A DNA stretch of 64,000 nucleotides from Amyelois transitella (GCF_032362555.1 NC_083514.1:791001-855000); one strand, 5' to 3'. Positions 1-11,700 are shown, counted from the stretch's first letter. Made by a program: numbers and translations. The notes: a model not told the origin generated them from the letters alone.

Positions 1-89
1 TTATAACACTCAAATCTTTTAAGAGGGATTTCTAAAAAAAAAATATTTTTTTATTAAAAATTATTGCTTATATTTTGGCGTCACATCCA

Positions 90-300
90 TGAGTGGGAAG
101 ACCTAGACGAACGTATCTTGATCAAATTAATGACGTCCTGGTAAAGGGTCAGGTCAAAAGTACCCGAAACCGCCGAGCTTGCATGAAGAGAGTTATGAAT
201 GTGGATGAAGCGAAGGAAGTATGCAGAGATCGTGGCAAGTGGAAAGAGGTAGTCTCTGCCTACCCCTCCGGGAAAGAGGCGTGATTTTATGTATGTATGT
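90..300 (+). mobile_element. Family F: LINE-like 3' end with open protein tail
   Basis: Reference copy. Encodes GRPRRTYLDQINDVLVKGQV, then STRNRRACMKRVMNVDEAK and CRDRGKWKEVVSAYPSGKEA, then a stop and GATTTTATGTATGTATGT. GRPRxxY with a CxDRxxW-type end is typical of the C-terminus of non-LTR retrotransposon ORF2 proteins. It is 5' truncated. The same 60-residue piece recurs in most other copies, so the family inserts as short 3' ends. Confidence 0.65.
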
Positions 301-317
301 CACATCCATATACTTAC

Positions 318-418
318 CAGAGTAGGCGTTCCGGTATGAGCCGCCGCCAAACATAACACCCTTTTCGGGCGCTTGAGCAAAAACACTCGCTCTTACAATG
401 TTCCCTTTGTATGTTTTC
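318..418 (-). CDS. Orphan exon candidate
   Basis: A 101-nt open stretch ending at a perfect donor (CTCTG then GTAAGTATATG) and possibly starting after GGCAG. It encodes IVRASVFAQAPEKG, then VMFGGGSYRNAYSG. It reads like real protein but the acceptor is weak, no partner exon is seen and I do not recognise it. It could be part of a gene lying left of the window. Confidence 0.3.
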
Positions 419-504
419 CTGCCTCGCTAATGCACCTTTCATGACAATATTTGCATTATTCAGAGCACAGAGCAAAATCGACAAGGTTCTGTGATTTTTA
501 ATTT

Positions 505-553
505 GACAGCCTCTGTGGCGCAGCGGTAGTACTGTTGTCTGTAACACCGGAGG
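505..553 (+). repeat. tRNA-SINE head only
   Basis: GACAGCCTCTGTGGCGCAGC to CACCGGAGGTCCC, then a family B copy. Confidence 0.6.
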
Positions 554-563
554 TCCCTAAATA

Positions 564-796
564 AACATACATACATATAATCACGTCTATTTCCCTACGG
601 GGTAGACATAGCTAACAGTCTGATAAGCCACGTTCAGCTGTTTGGCTTAATGATAGAATTGAAAATTTATATAAAGTGACAGGTTGCTAGCCCATCGCCT
701 AATAAAAGAAATTCCAAGTTTCTAAGCCCATTCCTTAGTCGCTTTTTACGACACTCAAGGGAAATAGATGGAGTGGTCCAATTTTTTTTGTATTAA
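564..796 (-). repeat. Family B copy
   Basis: Starts with CATACATACATA and stops before the 5' GCCGTGTGG head; it abuts a truncated tRNA-SINE head. Confidence 0.8.
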
Positions 797-806
797 ATTA
801 ATAAAT

Positions 807-916
807 TTGAATCTGAACTCTGTCATGAAGCCAAACAGCTGAACGCGGCCTATCAATCCTTCAAGTCTCTTGGCTATGTCTACCCCGCAACGTGATTATA
901 TGAATGTATGTATGTT
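807..916 (+). repeat. Family B copy, 3' half
   Basis: From GAATCTGAACTCTGTCATGAAG to the (TATG)n tail; 5' truncated. Confidence 0.75.
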
Positions 917-921
917 TGTAA

Positions 922-1087
922 CAGCGAATTCTAGTGAAATATATTCTCGTGTACCAATATTATTATTTGGAAGGTCAAATGAAAATGGATTCTTCAGAGG
1001 CAGTGCTGTTAATCCAGGTCCAAATTGAACGCCAGTCGATATAATTGAATCGTGATCCGCGGCCAATGTGCTGCGATGTAGGGTCGC
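922..1087 (-). CDS. Orphan ORF/exon candidate starting MATLHRS
   Basis: An ATG-initiated open frame (MATLHRSTLAADHDSI, then VQFGPGLTALPLKNPFSF and NIGTREYISLEF) runs into a family B repeat tail. Composition is protein-like, but no clear donor or known family is seen. Confidence 0.25.
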
Positions 1088-1410
1088 CATATTAATTAGT
1101 AATTTAAAAAACAAATATTGTCATTATCATTTTTGTATAATTAAAATATATAGGAACAATTAATTGAGGTCATAGGTACTTATAAACTTTGGGCGAAAAT
1201 ATATTTATGTATGTTTGTAACGCGATAACTTTCGTACCGCTGGTCTGGTTTTGATGAAATTTGAGATATACATATGTAGGACATGTCAATAAAATTTTTG
1301 CGAGTCTAGAAGGTCTTAAAGGTACGGCAGGAGACTTCGTGAGTAAACTCCAACAGATAGATGTACTTCAGATGTGTACGTAACAATTTATTTAACTTAC
1401 TTATATTTAT

Positions 1411-2763
1411 ACTAGCTTTCCGCCCGCGGCTTCGCCCACGTGTAATTCAGTTATATATAGCGTTTTTTAATGATCTCGACAGGGCTTTTTCTTCCACAGG
1501 CTGAAATCTTGTTACAACTGGAATTAAATATAGCCTGTGTTACTCAGGGATGATGTAGCCTCGTGATAGTTAATAGAAAATAAAATTCGGGTGTTTTATT
1601 TATGCATACCGATTACGCCGAGATTTATGGACCGATTTACGTGATTCTTTTTTTGTTCGGTAGAGTATACTTTCAAGTTGGTCCCGTTGTTACCTAGTCA
1701 GGATCTGATGATGGTATTCCAGGGAAATCAAGGGCAAACCTCAAATTTACAGGCAATTACGTTTTTGACAATTTCATAGATCTGTTTAAGTATTTGCGTC
1801 TGATAGTCATCATCCCATGTGAATGAGCTGATGATGGAAGGTACAACTCCTCAACGGTTAGGAGTTGAAAAAAAATTCTTACGAAGTTATACGTACATGT
1901 AAGGCTATTAGGTTGACCTGATAATAAAAAGTAAATCTCATTAACGTTAAGAATTTAGGTGAAAATGGATGCGGACAAATTTCGTCTCTTCACTTGTTTC
2001 CTTTTAGCTGTTTGTATGGGTAGTGTTAACACAAAATAGGGATTTAAAGGCGTGATGTTATTAATGTTATGCATGTACGTACATAATTATGTATGTTATT
2101 ATGTATGTTAAAGAGACGACTGAAAGTTGTCATACAAAGTCTTTTTTTTTAAGGATGGGAAATCATCAAATGACCTCTCCCGCTCTGGGTGGAAAGGAAG
2201 GGAGTGTCAGACTTTTACTGACTAAAACCCACCTCGTTCCTTCAGTTGCCCTTTGCGTTCCGGGGCCACGGTATCTCGTTAGAACTTTCCCGCAGCCCCG
2301 GCTCAGTTTATCCCGTTTCCCCCCCTTGGGGGTTGACATTTCAAAAATCCCTTCTTAGTGCTCACTTATGTTACTAAAGGAACCTCTGTTCAAAATCTCA
2401 GACTCCTATACCGAGCGGTTTCGGCTGTGCGTTAATAAATCAGTCACCCAATCGCACCCCCTAAATCACGATTGGAGGGTAGTTTGAAAAAACTTATAAT
2501 GTCAAACATATTTACTTGCCTATGTACGTGTTCATGCCAAGTTTCAAGTTTATAAACCCAAGGAATAAGATTTTTCATAGAAACGTTTTTACCCCTTTTC
2601 CCCCCCCTTGGGGGTTGAATTTCCAAAAATCCTTTCTTAGTGCTCCCCTACATATCCCAAGGAACCTACATTCCAAATTTCAGCTGTCTACGACCAGTAG
2701 TTTCGACTGTGCGTTGTCTGTCAGTCAGTCACTCAGTAACGGAAGAGTTTTATATATATAGAT
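1411..2763. repeat. Family A repeat, long composite copy
   Basis: Starts ACTAGCTTTCCGCCCGCGGC and ends GTTTTATATATATAGAT. A module with CCCCCCTTGGGGGTTGA, then TCCTTTCTTAGTGCTC occurs twice (2316-2420, 2597-2700). These ACTAG...TAGTATAGAT-type elements are common in Lepidoptera; I cannot say whether they derive from RTE LINEs or Helitrons. Confidence 0.6.
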
Positions 2764-2768
2764 AGTGG

Positions 2769-2893
2769 GGTATGGTTCCCGGCACCAATTGAAATAAGAA
2801 AAGGACTATTCTATCATAAAGCCAAACAACCAGTATTTTCAAGACTGCTGGCTCTGTCTACCCCGCAAGGGATGTAGACGTGATTGACGTGTA
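2769..2893 (+). repeat. Family B copy with internal deletion
   Basis: The 5' head (TTCCCGGCACCAATTG) is joined directly to the 3' half (TATCATAAAGCCAAAC), losing the central GTCGTAAAAGG segment. Confidence 0.7.
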
Positions 2894-3079
2894 CATAAGT
2901 AATCTTCACCAGTGAAGTAGATATGAAAAGTAGGTATAAGTAAGTTAAATTGTACATTTTAACTTAGGCCTTGTGAGATTTTATTTATATTAATGGATAC
3001 TATTTGGTATGAAATTCATAAATATAACTATGAATTTTATCAAAGCTACATACGTTTCTTTTAAAGTATATATTAGCAT

Positions 3080-3229
3080 ATACATACATAATAATCACGT
3101 CTATAACCCTTGCGGGGAGACAAAGCCAACAGTCTTGAATAGGCTAGAAGGCCACGTTCAGCAGGTTGCTAGCCCATTGCCTAAAAGAAGAATCCCAGGT
3201 TTATAAGCCTATCCCTTAGTCGCCGCTTT
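3080..3229 (-). repeat. Family B copy with internal deletion
   Basis: Tail and 3' half present; about 45 bp between ACGTTCAG and CAGGTTGC is missing. Confidence 0.75.
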
Positions 3230-3367
3230 CAGTCTCTTTATAACTTGGAATACTGTGTAAATGAGATTTCGGAATCTCCTGGTATAGGCTTGCACGCTTA
3301 AAAGAAGACTCCAATCACATCCTTTTTGTATACTTTGCTTGTAGAAATAAACAATTTCGAACTTTTG

Positions 3368-3583
3368 AATTTATCCTACTAATATTATAAATGCGAAAGT
3401 TTGTATGTCAGGATGTCAGTATGGATGTTTGTTACTCTTTCACGCAAAAACTACTGAACCAATAACGATGAAATTTGGTATGTAGGTAGCTGAAAACCCA
3501 GAATAACATTGGCTTACACTTTTTATCCCGGAGTCAACGCGGGAATGATTCCACACGGACGAAGTCGCGGGCGGCCTCTAGTG
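3368..3583. repeat. Family A repeat
   Basis: CCTACTAATATTATAAATGC to GTCGCGGGCGGCCTCTAG. Confidence 0.65.
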
Positions 3584-3624
3584 GGATATATTGAGGTAGA
3601 ATTCAAACTGCTTATATACTTCAG

Positions 3625-3734
3625 GTCATTTTATTGAAGGTTGTGCTGCTACGGCATCTACGTGCATCGCTACTCCGCGCACCGGTGTATGGAACCCCCT
3701 TGCCGAAGATACGTCACTGAAGTTTAGCATTTAA
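3625..3734 (+). CDS. Possible terminal exon
   Basis: A GC-richer stretch follows ATATACTTCAG. In one frame it reads HFIEGCAATASTCIATPRTG, then VWNPLAEDTSLKFSI and a TAA. The acceptor is fair; no upstream exon or polyadenylation signal is evident. Confidence 0.25.
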
Positions 3735-3965
3735 CCACTTATTAATAAGGTTCTAATTTAATAATTAAAAATAATGGGTATTTTTATATATGTAAAAAGG
3801 TTGGAATTTAATATAAATATGGACTGGCGGGATTTTCCAGAGAGTTTGTCAATTTTCTAGTCCTTCGAGGAGGACAAACTAGTAAGGAATTAATAAGACA
3901 GAACTGACTGTAAAATTGAGAAAGGCCGACCTCGGCCAACTTCTAAGGACCAAATTTCGAATGTC

Positions 3966-4113
3966 TTAAAAAGGAGAGATGTTAGGAGTACCCGTAATCG
4001 TCGAGTATGCATGAAAAGAGTAATGAGTGTGGAGGAAGCGGGAGAGGTCTGTAAGGATCGAAGAAAGTGGAAATCCGTAGTCTCTGCCTATCCCAATGGG
4101 AGACAGGCATGAT
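3966..4113 (+). mobile_element. Family F copy, older protein-divergent subfamily
   Basis: Reads RDVRSTRNRRVCMKRVMSVE, then CKDRRKWKSVVSAYPNGRQA and a stop. Changes against the reference are mostly conservative, as expected from a separate coding lineage. Confidence 0.6.
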
Positions 4114-4919
4114 GCCAATATAATCTGGCCGAAACTAATTTCAATTACACCAAATATCAACTTTCTAATTAAGTGTTGTTGAATGTACCTATTTCCAAAT
4201 TCCAAACGTCAGTGACGTAACTTCAACAATGTGTCCGCACAAGTTTGGAGTTCCCGCCGTACTGGTTGACCGACAAACATACATCGAAAACCCATCTAAA
4301 TTAGAACCAAATATTTAATGGAACACTATGTGTGCAATATTCAATTGAAAAAGGCCGTTAGATAAGTAAAAAACTTATACGCAATGGTTTTTTACATCTT
4401 CAAGCTTGTATTGAGGGTTCATTGCAAACAATAAATAAACTATAATCGTGAGTATGAAAAATAGATAAAGCCTGATAGATCAAAAGAAAGTTTTTCGCGT
4501 ATCTGTGGAATAAATTAAACAGGCTAATAAATATATATGTATGATATATGTATTTTCACTCTTAAGTAATGATGGGTTTAAGTTTCACATACATGACTAA
4601 ATTGTGTACGTTTGACGGCCAATCAGAACTTCAGAACAGGTAAGTTACGATAGGATTTCAGACTTCAGAATTAAATTTTAATAAAAATCTAAAGGTAAAA
4701 CTATTATTTTTTACACAGTGGGTTATTTATTTTGGTTACGTCAAATATCTAATTAATTGTTTCGTGAAATATCCTAAAATTTTAATTTGAGCGTTTAATA
4801 ACCTAAAAATATATTACAATAAGAAGAACTCAATATTATCTACATATACATATACATGTAATTGTGCTATCAAAGAATTATCTATAAAAGTAACATTACA
4901 TATTTTAAATAAAGGTATG
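4114..4919. other. AT-rich sequence, nothing recognised
   Basis: No coherent reading frame, splice context or family repeat seen. Confidence 0.5.
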
Positions 4920-6627
4920 TAAGGGTCGTATGATGGGATGCATAAACGTATGCACAGCGAACGCGATCTCGACTCTTACACTGGCGCCCCCCGTTGGGCG
5001 CCAGTGTTAGGGCCAGTAGAGTCGTGATCGCGTTCGCCCCCCGTTGGGCGCCAGTAGAGTCGAGATCGCGTTCGCTCCACGTTGGGCGCCAGTGTTAGAG
5101 CCAGTAGAGTCGAGATCGCGATCGCCCCACGTTGGGCGCCAGTGTTAGGGCCAGTAGAGTCGAGATCGCGTTCGCCCCACGTTGGGCGCCAGTGTTAGGG
5201 CCAGTAGAGTCGAGATCGCGTTCGCTCCACGTTGGGCGCCAGTGTTAGGGCCAGTAGAGTCGAGATCGCGTTCGCCCCACGTTGGGCGCCAGTGTTAGAG
5301 CCAGTAGAGTCGAGATCGCGTTCGCCCCACGTTGGGCGCCAGTGTTAGGGCCAGTAGAGTCGAGATCGCGTTCGCCCCACGTTGGGCGCCAGTGTTAGAG
5401 CCAGTAGAGTCGAGATCGCATTCGCCACACGTTGGGCGCCAGTGTTAGGGCCAGTAGAGTCGAGATTGCGTTCGCCCCCCGTTGGGCGCCAGTAGAGTCT
5501 AGATCGCGTTCGCCCCACGTTGGGCGCCAGTAGAGTCGAGATCGCGTTCGCCCCACGTTGGGCGCCAGTAGAGTCGAGATCGCGTTCGCCACACGTTGGG
5601 CGCCAGTAGAGTCGAGATCGCGTTCGCCACACGTTGGGCGCCAGTAGAGTCGAGAGCGCGTTCGCCCCCCGTTGGGCGCCAGTAGAGTCGAGAGCGCGTT
5701 TGCCCCCCGTTGGGCGCCAGTAGTCGAGATCACGTTCGCCACACGTTGGGCGCCAGTGTAAGGGCCAGTAGAGTCGAGATCGCGTTCGCCCCCCGTTGGG
5801 CGCCAGTAGAGTCGAGATCGCATTCGCCACACGTTGGGCGCCAGTGTTAGGGCCAGTAGAGTCGAGATCGCGTTTGCCCCACGTTGGGCGCTAGGGTTAG
5901 GGCCAGTAGAGTCGAGATCGCGTTCGCCCCACGTTGGGCGCCAGTGTTAGGGCCAGTAGAGTCGAGATCGCGTTCGCCCCACTTTGGGCGCCAGTGTTAG
6001 GGCCAGTAGAGTCGAGTTCGCGTTCGCCCCACGTTGGGCGCCAGTGTTAGGGCCAGTAGAGTCGAGATCGCGTTCGCCCCACGTTGGGCGCCAGTGTTAG
6101 GACCAGTAGAGTTGAGACCGCGTTGCGCCACGTTGGGCGCCAGTGTTAGAGCCAGTAGAGTCGAGATCGCATTCGCCCCCCGTTGGGCGCCAGTGTTAGG
6201 GCCAGTAGAGTCGAGATCGCGTTCGCCCCACGTTGGGCGCCAGTGTAAGGGCCAGTAGAGTCGAGATCGCGTTCGCCCCCCGTTGGGCGCCAGTAGAGAC
6301 AAGATCGCGTTCGCCCCACGTTGGGCGCCAGTGTAAGGGCCAGTAGAGTCGAGATCGCGTTCGCCCCACGTTGGGCGCCAGTAGAGACAAGATCGCGTTC
6401 GCCCCACGTTGGGCGCCAGTGTAAGGGCCAGTAGAGTCGAGATCGCGTTCGCCCCCCGTTGGGCGCCAGTAGAGACAAGATCGCGTTCGCCCCACGTTGG
6501 GCGCCAGTGTAAGGGCCAGTAGAGTCGAGATCGCGTTCGCCCCACGTTGGGCGCCAGTGTAAGGGCCAGTAGAGTCGAGTTTAGGTTCGCTGCGCATACG
6601 TTTATGCATCCCATCATACGACCCTTA
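4920..6627. mobile_element. TIR-flanked satellite: tandem array inside a MITE-like element
   Basis: Arms 4920-4962 and 6585-6627 are inverted repeats matching at 42 of 43 positions (outer bases TAAGGGTCGTATGATGGGA); the outer TA is a likely target duplication. The arms continue inward into one inverted satellite unit (4958-4988). Between them lie about 35 satellite units. No transposase is present, so the element is non-autonomous. Confidence 0.85.
4990..6584. repeat. 50-bp / 38-bp satellite array, ~35 units
   Basis: The unit core is GCGTTCGCCCCACGTTGGGC plus GCCAGT. Long units (50 bp) carry an extra 12 bp, GTGTTAGGGCCA; short units (38 bp) lack it. In 6241-6500 long and short units alternate as an ~88-bp higher-order repeat marked by AGAGACAAG. 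All long reading frames here are repeat artefacts. Confidence 0.92.
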
Positions 6628-7145
6628 AAAACAAACGAACGTTAAAATAAGTTAACATTCGCATATTCATTCATTTTTGAACTATATTTGTCAAATATAC
6701 AACATCTTTTTATGAATTAAGTTAATTATTAGGATGAATTTAATCAATGAAGAAATTATGTTTTTAAACTGAGAAGGTTAATTTCAAAAATTCTGAAGTC
6801 CGAAATCCGTTATACTTAAAATAGTTCAGAAGATTGCGATGACGATATATACATACATTATGTGCATACTTACATTATAAATATACAATTGAGTAACGAA
6901 ATAAAACACATTTTGAGTTCGTAAATATGAACTGTGTTTATTTACGTGTCGTTCCAAAGGTCGCGGGAACTAGGGACGGGACAGTTCATTGGTTAACGGA
7001 ACGCGAACTGTTTGCGCGGCGCATAAGTTGAATTAGAATCAGGCAATCTGCGCAGGCGCTGTGAGCGAAGGCTGTAAGGTTTTACACAGATTTGTCAACG
7101 CCCCATTCGCCTCAGTTATCGCTTTTACTCTGTTACTATGTTCTC
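6628..7145. other. Intergenic sequence, nothing recognised
   Basis: AT-rich to about 6945, then a more GC-balanced 200 bp (CGTTCCAAAGGTCGCGGGAA) without an open frame I trust. Confidence 0.4.
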
Positions 7146-7375
7146 TAATCTATGGCACAGCGGTAGTACGGTTCTCTGTGGCACCGGAGGACCCGGGTTC
7201 GAATTCCGGCCAGGACATGATGGGAAACGAACTTTTTCTGATTGACCTGGATCTTGGATGTTTATCTATATATGTATTTATTATTGAATATAATATCGTT
7301 GATCTATATCTCGTAACACAAGTTTCGAACTTACTTCGAGGCTAACTCAATCTATGCAATTTGTCCCGTATACGA
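7146..7375 (+). repeat. Metulj-like tRNA-derived SINE, diverged
   Basis: GGCACAGCGGTAGTACGGTT to TTTGTCCCGTATACGAG. Confidence 0.75.
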
Positions 7376-7977
7376 GTATATTTATTTCGGGTAAGTTCGC
7401 AAGGTGGCATTTAATTTTATATAAAACCACAGTACGCCCACGATTCCACCCCGGCCGTATCCGAAATATTCGGTTAGTTTATAATTTTGCGCGGGAATTT
7501 CTCTTTAACTGTATCCAAATGGACCCTATAAATTTCAGTTTAGGCTGTGCTTTGATATCTCAATGGATCAGTCTGTAAAAGACTTCTTCTGTATTAGATA
7601 CTTCAAATGCGACAACTGTAGCGCGTGCGACGCGGCCACAGACTACTTACTATAGTCGCCAACCTCAGTAAGGTAACTTATTTGACATTTTACGCCATAA
7701 TTCAACTTACGTGCCGCTTGCAACAGAGCGGAAGATCATGTCAGAAAACCACAGACAGACAAGACTATATTATGATAGCTAAAGTGAATATTTAAAACAA
7801 AAGTTGTAATTTCTGAAACGTTCAATCAGACTTTTTTTTTAATTGGCAGTTGTAAGGTTAGACTGTTACTAGTTTCACAATATACCTTTCTGACAGATAC
7901 TCCACTCTGTTTTTCAAAATCATCAACTAAACATAACATAGCACCTTCACGTGCCTCACACGTCTCTACAGAGCCTC

Positions 7978-8011
7978 TCTCTCACACACACACACACATA
8001 CACACACACAA
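7978..8011. repeat. (CA)n microsatellite
   Basis: CTCTCTCACACACACACA, then ATACACACACA. The rest of 7381-8080 shows nothing recognisable. Confidence 0.8.
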
Positions 8012-8201
8012 CCAAAACTGTCATTGAACAGTTAAAAAATATTTACAGTCACAAAATTAAATAACCGTAACTTAACAAGGAACAGAGTGAGTCCTTTAAT
8101 TTTAACGCAGCCACCTCGTGGTAAGTCTGTTGCGGGCAAGCGCTCCGTCACACCGTGGTCTCGCGGTCCACGTGAATGTACTCGACGGAGCGCTCGCGCC
8201 G

Positions 8202-8766
8202 TCAGGAGGAAGCCGTGGAAGATGTTCGCGACGCGTCGTACAAAAGTTCCTCTGTTAATCTGCGACCAGCGGCCAAAGCGCCGAGTAACTGCTTATCGGC
8301 GCGTCTTCTGCGTCTTCTGCATACAGCTACGCACGCAAGGACTAACAAGCCAGCCGCCGCCGCTGACCCAGCAGCCGCCCCGGCCACCGCTGGCGCCGCC
8401 AGTGCTGCCAAGATCCTAGCCGTAGTCCCGCACCCCCCGGCCTCGTCCGCCCCTCCAGGGCAATCCGTTTCGCCATCACACCACAAATCTCTTTCCATAC
8501 AAGCGCCTATAGTGTTACACGGGTGAGCACATTGTTGACTCGCGTTCGGCCAGACATCGACTCCTGTCAATCTCTGTAACGTGGGTCCAGCTCGCCAGAC
8601 CTCCATCCAGGAGAAGTGAGCGCGGCCCGGTTCCCGCGCAGCCCACACTACGAGGAGCGCTGCGCGTGCGCCGGTGAGAGCGCCGCGCACGCCGCGCCCC
8701 CACCAGTCGTCCGTGAACACGTGAACGGTGCGCTCGCCGTCCCCGGGACATATCACGCGGATTAAC
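8202..8766 (-). CDS. Exon 12 of LDLa/CUB gene: LDLa 2, transmembrane helix, tail, stop
   Basis: The acceptor is CCACCAG before 8766. Residues 818-1005 contain an extracellular segment rich in tryptophan, a second LDLa (C897 to C930, with CDGETDCPGGADE), an alanine/leucine transmembrane segment and the stop-transfer run RRRRRR at 968-973. The last residues are serine/threonine rich (SRTSSTASS). The stop is TGA at 8202-8204. Confidence 0.88.
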
Positions 8767-11700
8767 CTGGTGGAGATGAAATAAAATAATATTGTACACG
8801 GTCGCTATCTAAATTGCAAACGGCTTTAATATCGGTCTTTCCGTTTAAATTTTTTTTCAAGTATTATATATTTTCTCTTAATTCTTTATAGTACTCTGTA
8901 CTCGAAATCTCGTCTGTTTTTAAAGTAGCGCGCCAGAATTTTCATATCAAGAGTGAATAGGCATTGTTTGAATTTCCATATTTCAGCTCAGACCTCATCT
9001 TGCTCATCATCAGGCAAATTGTGGTCAAACGCACTTATATCCTACTACTATTATAAAGGCGAAAGTTTGTATGGATGTATGGATGTTTGTTACTCTTTCA
9101 CGCAAAAACTACTGAACCGATTACCATGAAATTTGGTATGTAGGTAGCTGAAGACCCAGAATAACACATAGGCTACTTTTTATCCCAGAGTTCCCGCGGG
9201 ATTGATAGGGTTTCCATGCGGACGAAGTCGCGGGCGGCCTCTAGTTCACAATAAAAAGCAAACGAAATTATTTTTTATTCCGCTTCAAAAACTAAAAACA
9301 ATTTCATCGCAAAATTCACCTACAACGTATACCCATCATAAAACAATCGTCGAAAAACTCCCACTCACTTGTCATCGCGCGCATCATAGACCAGCACGCG
9401 GTTGGTGGTGGGGCAGGGAGGGGGGTCCATGGGGGGGAGCTCCTCCCCCCACACGCGCAGGAACACGCTGCGGTTGCCGCGCGCCGCCAGCAGGAACGGG
9501 GTGTCGCCGCATTCTGACATGCGGCTGTCACTGTTTGAATTGAATAGAATAGATTTATTTTCAAAATTTGATACAAGGTATCACTTATTGACGTCACATC
9601 ACTTAAATCCAATTATAACTACTACCGCTTCCAAAGCGCACGTGTAGAAGAAGCGGCGGAACAAACTACAGTGCAACATTTTCACCAGACGGCAATTTTA
9701 AAATATAGATCTCTTAAATCTAAATCACATTATCTATCTACATTAAAAAATATGAATGAATTTGGGAATATACCTCAATTAAATGTGTGGAGAATCTCAT
9801 TCTCATTATGATTGGTTTGCCAATTTCGTGATTGTGAGTTACACATACATATCATCACGCCTGTTTCCCATTGGGGTAGGCAGAGACTATGAAATTCCAT
9901 TGATTCGGAGGTAGCTAAACATTTATTAAGCTACCTCCGAATCAATGGAATTTCAAATCAATTTCATAATTAGAGAATTTTCTCTAATTTTTAGTTTTCA
10001 TTATAGAAATAGCCTGGTTGCATTGTGAATTTCAAAGTCTGGAATTTGTTATGCCGTTAGATTCAAAACACTCACTTTTCACAATTTATTATCTTTATCA
10101 CACATAACAGAATAGAACCTAGTACATTTAATAAGATAAAACGAAATAGTAGAATCAAATCTGGGTCGTATCCCATAGGATCTCTTTGCTCAATTCACAC
10201 CTCCATTCCTTTTTCCGTTCTTTTATTATATTTTTTTATTAACCTGATTATTAGCCTTTTAATCACTGTTTCGTTTTGTCATACGTGTCATATTTTTTTA
10301 CTCTCTTTAATTTTTCACTAATGGACAGAATTTATACAAAAAAAAATCAGTTGTCTGTAAAGTCGGTTTACTGACGATAGTTGAACGTGACAACGTCTTA
10401 AGAAAATACTGATGGAATGGTAGCATTTTTGAAACGAAAAATTTAATTTCATTTGTTTAATAGATTCGTATGTATATAGAGAAGGAGGTATACGCTGCCG
10501 AACGCGAAGGCCGATTGTGCCTCTTTGTCGCTCGTTCCGCGCTCTCGCTTGCACTTCAAGCCTCACATGGAACGCCTCAGAGCGAGGTAACGCCGCATGA
10601 GTCATGTTTTTTCGTGCGTGCAGCCGGCTCAATCGAATTATAAGACGTTGTCACGTCAAAAATGTTACATACATACATACATATGATCACGTCTTTATCC
10701 CTTACGGGGTAGACATAGCCTACAGTCTTGAAAAGACTGATAGGCCACGTTCAGCTGTTTGGCTTAATAAATAGAATTGAGATTCAAATAGTGACGGGTT
10801 GCTAGCCCATCGCCTAAAAGAAGAATCTTAAGTTTATAAGCCTATCCCTTAGTCGCCTTCTACGACATCCATGGGAACGAGATGGAGTGGTCCTATTCTT
10901 TTTTTTTTCAATTGGTGTCGGGAACCACACGGCAAAAAAATCTAAAATGTTAACTTAAACTAAATGTTATCTTACGCGTAAGGATACACCAAATGCACTC
11001 TCTGTCCAGGCGGTGACAGTCGTCTTCTGGAGGCGCATGGCGGAGCGCTGTGTCTCGTCCAGTTGCCTCGGAACTGCAGATGTCTATGGTCTTCAGCTGG
11101 TCGGAGTCTAGGAGCCACTAGTTCTAGTTCCAGGGCTCCGCTGAGGGATTCCAGGTGGAGTGGGGTGCTGCTATTGTCGCAGATACAGGCGACAGGCACC
11201 TTGGAGATAAAATCTATTGTTAAAAGTAATACAGCAGATAAAGATTCTAATAATGAATCTGTGCTGCTTTCTTGTGGGAGATAGGGAGAAGTGGTGAAGA
11301 TGATACATACATACATATAATCATGTCCATATCCCTTGCGGTGTAGACAGAGCCAACAGTCTTAAAAAGACTGATAGGCTACGTTTAGCTGTCTGACTTA
11401 ATGATAGAATTGAGATTCAAATAGTGACAGGTTGCTAGTCTGTCGCCTAAAAGAAGAATCCCAAGTTTATAAGCCTATCCCTTAGTCGCCTTTTACGACA
11501 TCCATGGGAAAGAGATGGAATGGTCCTATTTTTTCTTTTCTAATGGTGCCGGAAACCCGGCACGAAATTAACATTATCAAATTTTCGAAATAACTTCACC
11601 TAACTCTATACGACTAATCTTATCAAACCCTTCAATAACATCAACTATGAGCAATATGTGCAATATAAGAAAGAAGTCTTCATTAAAGTAACATAATCCA

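Noticed and set aside
93-284. Independent small gene encoding GRPRRTYLDQ
   Set aside because: The same 60-residue frame recurs in many truncated copies with TATG tails, so it is a repeat fragment, not a host gene.
4990-6584. CRISPR-like array
   Set aside because: Units are contiguous satellite monomers without unique spacers, in a eukaryotic genome.
5345-6617. Long minus-strand reading frames of 110-206 codons rich in GRTRSRLYW and ISTLLA
   Set aside because: They are translations of the 50/38-bp satellite; unit lengths not divisible by three keep all frames open. No coding context.
8087-8526. Plus-strand frames over the GC-rich 8.1-8.5 kb region
   Set aside because: Antisense to exon 12 of the LDLa/CUB gene, whose minus-strand frame shows LDLa, transmembrane and tail features.
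8202-8766. GC-rich exon as bacterial contamination or transfer
   Set aside because: It joins in phase with eleven other exons through GT-AG introns; GC-rich exons are normal for this gene.
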